A stretch of DNA of 64,000 nt, taken from NCBI GenBank assembly GCA_037127255.1, contig JBANSL010000009.1:17993975-18057974 (forward strand). The letters are read 5' to 3'. A program made the translations under genes and the position numbers. The notes under the pieces were generated by a model. The model had not been told where the DNA came from, did not search any database, and saw nothing but the letters and a program-made list of their open reading frames with translations. How positions within the stretch are numbered: the stretch's first letter is position 1; each line of letters begins with the position of its first letter. The DNA comes from Persicaria tinctoria (Eukaryota; Streptophyta; Magnoliopsida; Caryophyllales; Polygonaceae). Shown piece by piece: positions 56,065-64,000 of this stretch.

Positions 56065-56102
56065 CCCCACCCCATACTTAAACATTACAGTGTCCTCATT
56101 GT
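56065..56102 (-). promoter_or_regulatory. Internal AGGA-loop hairpin plus purine tract (B4)
   Basis: Minus: ACAATGAGGACACTGT (one stem mismatch), then AATGTTTAAGTATGGGGTGG. Confidence 0.6.
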
Positions 56103-56370
56103 ATAAAAAATAAGGGTAAAGAAAGAAACTCACTAGACAGATGTGCAGGGCTTCATAATGTCGAGTGCTATGCTCTGGGCCGAGTCCGATTTAGCTTGCT
56201 TTTATCCCCATGGACCTGAAAAATATAGAAGACATATACCCACAATAGAAAAACTCAAAAATTCAAAACCAAAAACAAACAAAAGCAAAAATGTCCAAAA
56301 GTCCCAAAAAATAAATGTGTATTTACAAGCTCTAGATTTTATAGTCGGTAGGCCGACTTCTCCTTTAAGC

Positions 56371-59300
56371 TCAAGGTGGCATTTGCAGGGCCCATGTAGA
56401 TTGGGCTTTAAATAGGACTCCATTCTTGTCCATCGTTTGTAGTCCGCCTGAATGGATCTTGTTCACCACGAAGGGCCCCATCCTCTTCTTGTTGAATTTG
56501 TTGGGAAACCAATGATCTTTTGATTTGGAAACATAGAGTTTGTCTCCAACTTCATACTCCTTAGGCTCATCATTAGAAATCCTACATAAGTGCACATACC
56601 AAGGAAAACCTCTCCCATGTATAAATCTTTAATGGAAATAGGAGAAGAAAGATCCATACTTTGGCTTACCTTCGCAGAAACGGATTCGGGGGCCACTATA
56701 TATGGTCGATCTCGAGTAAGTGTACTCAACATCGAGTTGTTTTCAGCTTCTGGTGGCCTGCTGCTTGAGGATGCTGGAGTCAAGGAAGGCAAGGTTTGGT
56801 CGATATCGACTAAGGTTGTCGATATCGAGTAGTTCTTCGCTGCTAGTGGAGTGCTCGTCGCTGGAGGTGAAGTCGAGGATGAAGATGGTTGGTCGATATC
56901 GACTAAGGTTGTCGATATTGAGGAGTTCCTGACTTTTGTTTGGCTGCTCGAAGACGCTGCTGCTGGTGAAGGGTTCTGAGTTTGGTCGATATCGACCAAA
57001 TTCCTCGATGTCGAAGAATGCTGGTCGACTTCGACCTCATACTTGCATCCTATCAAGGCATCCGAAAAATAGTTAGTCAATGTCGACTTACCTTGGTCGA
57101 TGTCGAGCAGTTCCTCTGTGTCTTCGTTTAGGATGGCCATGATCTTTTCCACCTGAGCTTCCATATCCCTCTTTTCCAGCTCTTCAGGAGTCATATTTCT
57201 TACCTTAGGCTCCCCACAAGTGATGTAAGGAGCTGATATAGATTTTACCTCTTCCATTGGACCTATATGCCTTTCAGTTTTATTAAAAGAATACTCAATT
57301 ACCTCATCGTTGATGTTGAAAGTGAGTACTCCCTTCCTTACACTTATGTTGGCATCCACCGTCGCCAAGAAGGGCCTTCCTAGAATAATTGGACAAGCAG
57401 GGTCTTCCGCCATATCAATAACCAAGAAATCAGCAGGGACAAAGAACTTACCTACTTGCACTAGCACATTGTCCACCATGCCTGTTGGAATGACCACCGT
57501 ATTGTTGGCCATATATAGCTTAGCATCCACAGGCTCTAGGGCACCTATCTTAATCTTGGACCATATTATTAAAGGCATTATACTCACACTAGCTCCAAGA
57601 TCACATAAAGTATTAAATTTATATTGACCAAATCCAATGGTTATAGCAAACTTACCTGGATCTGGCCATTTCTCAAGTATGTCCATATGGCTGCACTCCT
57701 CTGTAATCTCAGCCAATGACCACTTCTTGCTTAGAATCTCCTTGAGGAATTTGACGTAGGACGGCATTTCATTGAGAGCTTCTGTGAAGGGTATGGTGAC
57801 ATTGAGCTTCTGAAGCATCTTGATGAAGCGCTGAAACTTCTTCTCTGCTAGGTCCTTTGGAGATTTTGTGGGGAAAGGCAGCCTCTTTTTCTGATTTGGA
57901 GCCAGAACAGATGTCGGAGTTGCTGCAGACGGGTCAATATCGACAGGGCTCTCCTCGATATCGACTGGTTTTTCCTCGATATCGACCACTTTAGTCGATT
58001 TCGAGTTGTTGTGCTGTGCAGACGAAGGGTGGTCCAGTTCTTCCTCGACATCGAGTTTGCCGTCCTCGATATCGACTTGCGTCTCCTTGATATCGACCAA
58101 GGTCTGGTCGGTATCGACTTGCTGTTCAGCTCCTCCGTTCTGCTGCTTTTCGACCTCTGGCTCGCATAGTTGGTGGCCGCTCCTGAGTTTCATAGCAGTG
58201 ATGTGTCCGGTCTTCCCCTTGGAATTTGGTTTTGAAGATCCAGGGAGCGTACCAGACTGTCTGGGGATGCCTGCTGCTAGCTGGCCAATCTGTGTTTCCA
58301 TTAATTTCCTCCATATATCAATCTCCCCAAGCCTAGAGTTGACTCCCTGAATCTGAGTGCAGACTGAGTTGAAGGACTTCTTAGTATCTGAATGGTTCCT
58401 CCGTATTTACTCTAGGACGGTCTGTAGATCATCCCTCTTCTGGTCCCTTTCCGGATGTCCTGGAGCTCCGTATGGCGGGGGTTTCATAGGGGCACCTTGG
58501 TTCCATTGTGGTTGCTGGAACCTTTGGTCCCCCATATAGCGATTAGGACCCTCTGCGTAAGCTGCCACTTCGTGGTATTCTGCCAGCCTGACTTGCTCTT
58601 TGTGTGGGCACTCAGTAGTGGTATGCCGTTGTGATCCGCATTCGATGCAGGGCCGGTTGACAGAAAGATAGTTTACTTGTTTGAGGAGCTTGCGATTCTG
58701 ATCTTTGTAGTGCTGCTCCTTGACATCTGGATCAATTTCTGTAGAGGGCTCATAGAGAAGCATGGACGGGGCTGGCCTCGCATAGGAGTTCTCCTCATAG
58801 TTGATTGGAGTCCCATACTTGTTGTCATAGTTGGTCAGCTTGTCAAGGGCAGCCCATGCGTCAGCTGGCGGCAATGTCAGATACTCACAATGAATATATG
58901 TGTTGATCCTATCTTTATTAGCCAGGTCAAGAGAGTTGAAGAAGATCTCCTGAACGACGCAAGGTTGTTGTCCATGTTTAGGGCAGGATCGCAGTAGATC
59001 CTTATAGCGTTCCCATGCTTTTGCTAACGGCTCTCCGGGCTGCTGTTTGAAAGATGTAATCTTTTGGCGAAGGAGCGCTGTCTTGGCAGAAGGAAAGAAT
59101 TTATTGAGAAATTTTTGCTTCACTTGAGCCTATGTCGTGAGGGATCGTGGTTTCAGTCCTTCCAGCCACTTCAATGCGGGACCAGCGAGAGACCAACGGA
59201 AAGCCTTCATCAAGATGTACTCCAAGGTGGTACCTTCAACAAGAGTACGACACATATCAGTAAAGTTTGTAATATGTTGAAGAGGGCATTCACTAAATCT

Positions 59301-59663
59301 ACCATGAAAAGCATTATGTTTAATTTATATTAAGAAAGGAGTGCGAATTTCATAGTTATTCTGAGGGATTATAATAGCCGATTCAGGCACGACGAGAGTC
59401 GGGTGCATGTAATCCTCTGCAGTGGTAGGATATTGGGCGAGCTCATCTTCTTCTTGCCTTGCACGTTTAGCTTCCTGTTCTCTTCCTGCTCTCTTAGTGG
59501 CGAGAGCAGCATCCTTAGCGGCTAGTTCTCTCCGAAGCCTCTCAATTAGTTGTATTTGTGTTTCTGCGGCCGCCATGGCTCTTTTTAGCTTAGCGTGGAC
59601 GTGTAGAAGGCGTTCTGGTTCGTCTCAGCTGTCAAACTCAGGTGGTTAACCAGAACGACGCAT
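56371..59663 (-). pseudogene. Gag-protease-linker-GPY/F polyprotein (B4)
   Basis: One reading frame of nearly 1,100 codons, the clearest view of the ancestral B protein. MRRSG at 59663; gag core (MHPTLVVPESAIIIPQNNYE, MKQKFLNKFFPSAKTALLRQ, IQ/VQEIFFNSLDLANKDRI); knuckle CIECGSQRHTTTEC; KGKTGHITAMKLRSGHQL; VDIE repeats; protease LCDLGASVSIMP and PIILGRPFLATVDANISV; a Ser/Thr-rich linker with three LVDIDQ repeats; VSAKVSQSMDLSSPISIKDL and the GPY/F-like end. Breaks: TAA 59646-59648, TGA 59625-59627, stop 59325-59327, TAG 59130-59132 (TTW to TT-stop), TAA 58407-58409, and a 4-bp deletion near 56621 that shifts the GPY/F part. Several stops fit C-to-T decay of methylated DNA. Confidence 0.88.
56703..57015 (-). 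repeat. Palindromic words in the B4 linker
   Basis: Pairs such as TCGATATCGA and TCGATATCGA nine bases apart, read in one frame as SISTTLVDID: the first word codes S-I-S, the second V-D-I-D. Another coding cluster lies at about 57938-58118. Confidence 0.8.
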
Positions 59664-59725
59664 ACACCTGCGAAGTAACTCAAAAGAAAAGTGAGATCTG
59701 ACTACCTAAGGCGCGAATGATTGCT

Positions 59726-59743
59726 TCCCCGGCAACGGCGCCA
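59726..59743 (-). other. Primer binding site, tRNA-Asp type (B4)
   Basis: Minus TGGCGCCGTTGCCGGGGA, three bases inside the LTR boundary at 59747. Confidence 0.9.
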
Positions 59744-59746
59744 ATT

Positions 59747-61795
59747 TGTTGTAAGGGGGAAATCGAGTTCAAAATATAGAAGTATAATTCAAGCAAAGCA
59801 AACCAGATTCCGTCCCTTGCAAATGATTACAAGACCACCTCCTGATGTAGCAGTGGGAAGTCAGGATCGATCCACGAGGAAGCGTGTTAGCGGATCTCAG
59901 GTAGCTGTAAATCTCACAAACAGAAAAGCAAACAAAAAGACAGAAGTGACAAAGAAACACGGAAAATAAAGCAAAAGCAGAATCTACTCGATATCGAGCA
60001 ACAGTCCTCGATATCGACTAAAGCAAATCGACAATAAAGACTCAATATCGACCACAAAAACGAAGACCAGCAGAAGTGACCAATGTCGAGTAAAACTCTC
60101 CTCGATATCGAGTAGATCAACTCGATATCGACAAGAACATGCTCGAAGTCGACAAACAGCAGAAACTTAAAAATGCAAACTTTCGAACACAGAACGCAGA
60201 TTTTCAACGAAATAAATTCAATAAACTAAAGGACTTCCAAGGCCAGGGCATCAACACCACAACGATAATCATGCAAAATAACACATAAAGGCATAAAAGA
60301 TCATGTTTTCCATCAAATAACTTTCGTTATTAACAAATAGGAATATAGAGGCTTTCGCATAAACCCTATTTGTTACTAACCCTTTTCACATAATTAACCC
60401 AAGTTGTATTAAGATCACTTTCCCTTCAATAACACAAACAAGGATCACCTTCATCTTTCGCAAAAGAATCATGCTCGCAGGGATAGAAGACGAATTGTAT
60501 AAAAAGCTCAAACCTTTGCCGCATCATCTTACATGGCTATCGTCGGGCTCACCCCGACCCTAGAAGTGGGTGGACTACTCGCTCTTCATCATCAAGAAAG
60601 ACATCAATAATTTCAGGAAAATAAGTTGCATTAAATAAACTAAAGAAAACTTACAACCAATCGAAGCCAAATCCGCTTTCGTCTTTCCAACATCTCTCGC
60701 CACAAGCTCTCTCCTCTACTCTCTCTATGTGTAACTAATTGTAACTGGAATTGAATGAATAAAATCCAGCCCCTAGGGCTTTATTTATAGGCTTCCAATC
60801 CTTGCTAATCAAGGTAAGAAAGTCTATTTATATCTATATCTCTTTATCTACTTACTTAAAGATTAAATAATGGAATAAAATAATTTAATCCAAAAAGGAA
60901 ATATATCTAAAGTAGGTAAATCTTCCATGGAGTTGATAGATCTTGATAAGTCTTGATAGATGTGGATAAAATCGGACAACTTCAGATCCAAGCAAGCCCA
61001 ACTCGACTCGGACAGCTCACCACGTAACGCGGCCTAGGAGAACTCTCCTCGATATCGAGTAGTTTACTCGATATCGAGTAACATCATCGTCGACTTTGGC
61101 TTCACTGGTCTTCTCGAGTACCTGGTTCTCGATCTAGCTCGGACAAGTGTCTCAGGTCTTGTCGATATCGAGTACTTTCCTCGATATCGAGGAACAGTGT
61201 CATTGACTTGCTGGCCTGGTATTGTCGAGCAACCTCTCCCCGATCTGGCTCGGGCATGTGGTTCTGTTTTCCTCGACATCGACTAATTTAGTCGATATCG
61301 AGTAAGTGTTGTCCAGGTTGCCTTCTTCTCGGCTTCTCGACTCAGCATCCTTCCTCGACTCCGGGTATGGCTTTAGGGTTTTATCGATATCGAGTAAAAG
61401 TACTCGATATCAAGTAGAGCTCTGGAGTCGGGTTGGCTCTGTCTTCAGTTCCTCGATCAAGCTCCTACTCGACCAGGATTGGGTGCACATTTTGTCGATA
61501 TCGAGTAAAGCTTCTCGATATCGAGTAACACTTGACTTTTGCTTGATTTGTCTTGGTTCCGCTGCTCTTCGACCTTGGACTTCTGTAGTTGACTTCTGAA
61601 CTTTTCGTCCTTTCTCAGAACTACTGTAATTGCCTTGAATTCTACGAATTTAAATAGAAACTAGTGTAGATTCCATAATTTGGCAAATAAACATAAACTA
61701 CATAGATGATGTACTATTTTAGCCCAAATGCATGAAATGTATGCAGAAAACGATATAAAAGTAACTATAAAACATGGCAGATTCAGCTCACAACA
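59747..61795 (-). repeat. 5' LTR of B4
   Basis: 2049 bp. Word clusters at 59986-60155 and 61048-61535. Minus start TGTTGTGAGCTG, end CTTACAACA. Confidence 0.93.
60782..60789 (-). promoter_or_regulatory. LTR TATA box (B4, 5' copy)
   Basis: Minus TATAAATA followed by AAGCCC. The active promoter of the element would be this copy. Confidence 0.7.
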
Positions 61796-61800
61796 AGAAT

Positions 61801-63270
61801 CAAGCAAGGCTGAAGAGGAGTGGTCGATATCGACTTAACCATGTCGATATCGAGTTTCCCATACCGAGTCATTATCCTGGAATCGAGTCAAGCAGCGGAG
61901 CAAAGGAAGACGTTGGTCGATATCGAGTACCTCAACTCAATATCGAATAAAATCGACTCGATATTCACCATGAGAGCCGATATTGAGTGACTGAAGCTGA
62001 AGACGAAAAATGCCAGGTCGATATCGAGTCATGCTAGTCAATATCGACTGGACCCACAGAGGCGGATTCCGAGCTTAACCGACTTCTTGTTAAGTTTCTA
62101 TCCCGAATCCGATGGAGATATCCACAGGAGCAAATTCTATCAAGATCTATCAAGTCCAAGGAGGATTTATCCACAATTAGATATAGTTCTAGTTGATTTA
62201 TTTATTTATTTCCATGTTTTATCTTTATGTTATAACATAGATAGAATTAGATATAGATATAGTTTTCTTTCCTTGATTAGCGGGAAATGAAGGCTATAAA
62301 TAAAGCCTTAGGGGCTGAGTTTTATTCATTCAATTTCAGAGATACACAAGTAGTTACAAGTAGAGGGAGAGAGAGTTTGTGGCCGAGTGGAGTTGTGAAG
62401 TGAGAGCAGAATTGGCTTCAATCGGTTGTAAACTTTGATTAAGTTTAATGCAAGTGATTTCTTTTCCATCAATGATGTCTGCGATTGCAATGAAGAGCGA
62501 GTAGTCCACCCACTTCTAGGGTCGGGGTGAGCCCGACAGTAGCCATGTAAGGTGATGCGGTAAAGGTATGATCTTTTTATGCAATTCGTCGTCTATCCCT
62601 GAAAGCATGATTCTTTTGCGAAAGTTGAAGGTAATCCTTGTTTGTGTTATTGAAGCGAAAGTGATCTTAATAAAACTTGGATTAATTATGTGAAAAGGGT
62701 TAGTAACAATTAGGGTTTATGCGAAAGCCTCTATATTCCTATTTGTTAATAACGAAAGTTATTTGATGAAAAGCACGATCTTTTATGCCTTTATGTGTTA
62801 TTTTGCATGGTTATCGTTGTGGTGTTGAATCCCCGATCTTGGAAGTATTTTAGTTCATAGATTTGTTTCACAAAGTTCCGAGTTTTCAAGTTTCTGCAGT
62901 CAATATTGAGTTGTCTTCTGTCGATTTTTTTAGTCGATATCGAGTTGCTTTATTCGATATCGACCAAAGTTCTGCACTTGTGTTCTGTTTCTGTTTTGGG
63001 TCAATATTGAGTCACTGTGGTCGATTTTCCTACTCAATATCGAGTAACAGCACTCAATATCGACCAAGTTTGCTGTCTTTGCTTTCTTTTCTGCTTTTCT
63101 ATGTTGTTTCTGTCTGTCTGTTTGATTTTCTGTCTGTGAGATTTGCCGCTACCTGAGATCCGCTGACGTGCTTCCTCGATGATCAATCCTGACTTCCCGC
63201 TGCTACATCAGGAGGAGGTCTTGTAATTATTTGTGTGGGCCTAAATCTGGTTTGATCTATTTCATTATAT
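61801..63270 (+). repeat. B3 3' LTR, third piece
   Basis: Continues the LTR from CAAGCAAGGCTGAAGAG, as at 46391 onward, to about 63270, with words at 61821-62060 (U3) and 62934-63066 (downstream). The right end is truncated: the sequence leaves LTR similarity near GATCTATTTCATTATA. Confidence 0.8.
62295..62302 (+). promoter_or_regulatory. LTR TATA box (B3, 3' copy)
   Basis: TATAAATA in GGCTATAAATAAAGCC. Confidence 0.7.
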
Positions 63271-64000
63271 TTTAAAGGCCATTTTGCATAACTAGACCCA
63301 AAAAAAAAAAACTTTGCACAAATAGTCATGTGCCTTGATTATTTGCATGGGGTAGAAAGTGGTCATTTTGTGCAAATAAAAAAGGTAATCGAGAGAGGAA
63401 GTTGCAGGTGAAGTTGAGACCGGCCACTGTAGCTACTTCATTTTGCTGAGAGAAATGAGGAGGGGGAGGTGCTGCATATGTCAGGGAATTGGGGTGTGGC
63501 TCCAATAAAGTAGGGAAAAGGGGGGGCATTTATGAGGGGAAATGTAAATGATTGTAATTAAGGGTGTCAATCAACACTTACAAAATCTTGATTGATGGGT
63601 GTCATTCCTTAGTAAATGCTCTGAAAAAACAGAGCCAACATAGAAAACGAGTGGCATGGTGAGGGCAAAGCATCATCTTCATATATGGGAACTATGTCCA
63701 ACCAAAAGAATACATTAGTCTTACCAAAAGAAGACATTAGTCTTACCAATAGGCCAATTATGTCCTACCATAGTTGGAAATTTGGAGATAATATGGAGGG
63801 GAATGTCTATAGTGGTTTGGGTGGGATGTCCGTGTAATTTTGGCGCCAAAAACAAGGTTCTTCATTGGGGGAAGAGGGAATGACATCTGTCTGGCCAATA
63901 TTGTATCTTTATCTTACCAATAGCATATAGTTATCTTACTAATAGGCTTACCATGTCCTACCATACCTGAAATTTTCGAGAAATTTGGAGTGGGTTGTCA
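63271..64000. other. Unassigned DNA right of B3
   Basis: No ORF supported. Contains a short tandem repeat (AGTCTTACCAAAAGAAGACA and variants, about 63695-63755), the phrase TGTCCTACCATA twice (near 63750 and 63953) and TCTTACCAATAG twice. A run of 12 or more A follows the LTR edge at about 63299. It may be a further non-autonomous transposon, but no termini were recognised. Confidence 0.35.

Larger units (their letters stand above)
54860..56370 (-). other. B4 3' non-coding region
   Basis: No ORF supported. Terminal module at 54860-54895, internal module at 56065-56102, conserved AAACATGGGTGTCATGAATG at about 55317-55336. Confidence 0.75.
52851..61795 (-). mobile_element. Complete non-autonomous Athila-like element B4
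   Basis: 8945 bp, both LTRs, tRNA-Asp site and a 5-bp target duplication AGAAT (52846-52850, 61796-61800) inside the 3' LTR of B3. Minus order: 5' LTR, gag, protease, linker, GPY/F module, non-coding tail, 3' LTR. No RT, RNase H or integrase core. The LTRs differ by about a dozen mostly transition changes in their first 215 bases and by two 20-bp indels, so it is older than A. Confidence 0.95.
45936..63270 (+). mobile_element. Non-autonomous Athila-like element B3, with nested insertions
   Basis: Plus orientation. Own sequence: 45936-50730, 52475-52850 and 61801 to about 63270; the rest is a truncated LTR (50731-52474) and B4 with its duplicated target. The 5' LTR is fused directly to the region upstream of protease at 47335/47336, so LTR end, primer site and gag are lost. 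The 3' LTR lacks its final bases (the CAACA end is not seen before 63275), so no target duplication can be tested. Left flank CTCCG. Confidence 0.82.

Noticed and set aside
15018..63070. The palindromic word clusters as a CRISPR array or satellite
   Set aside because: Spacers are 9-11 bases and related, units are dispersed through LTR and genes, and the organism is a plant; no long uniform tandem array exists.

Overview
The window is nuclear DNA of a flowering plant, almost certainly repeat-rich heterochromatin. Evidence: Ty1/copia and Ty3/gypsy LTR retrotransposons of plant lineages (Sirevirus-like copia, Athila-like gypsy with a tRNA-Asp primer site, a chromovirus relic), a degenerate plant mobile domain (PMD) gene with a GT-AG intron, and a small hAT-type element. 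I see no tRNA, rRNA, CRISPR or convincing single-copy host gene. The species cannot be told from the sequence.

Layout (names are mine). 1-2480: unassigned DNA, then a decayed PMD gene (minus). 2566-3813: Athila-type tail relic A2 (minus). 3814-9165: 3' half of a copia element, copia-L (minus), with an extra ORF after RNase H. 9230-11800: chromovirus LTR relics. 11830-14751: non-autonomous Athila-like element A1 (plus). 14752-22486: element B1 (minus), with a 707-bp hAT-like insertion inside gag. 22487-27715: element B2 (plus), fused head to head with B1. 27716-31776: 5' half of a second copia, copia-R (minus). 31777-34699: small element D (plus). 34700-35525 and 44667-45935: non-LTR DNA split by element A. 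35526-44666: complete, very young element A (minus, duplicated target ATTTT, LTRs differing at 4 of 1281 bases). 45936 to about 63270: element B3 (plus), whose 3' LTR holds a truncated LTR (50731-52474) and the complete element B4 (52851-61795, minus, duplicated target AGAAT). 63271-64000: unassigned.

The A, B and D elements lack reverse transcriptase, RNase H and the integrase core. B elements encode gag, an Athila-type protease (DLGAS), a repeat-rich linker and what looks like only the C-terminal GPY/F module of integrase. A encodes gag-protease and a separate Athila ORF-1-like protein, probably made by splicing. They would need enzymes supplied in trans.

The most striking signal is a set of short CpG-rich palindromic words spaced about two helical turns apart: TCGATATCGA or TCGATCTCGA/TCGAGATCGA in B elements, and GCGGCGCCCGCCGC-like words in A. 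Within each family the same word recurs in the LTR and in the gag-protease coding region, read in several frames, which points to selection or copying at the DNA level. A second signal is a duplicated hairpin with an AGGA loop placed just before a polypurine tract, with compensating stem changes between families.
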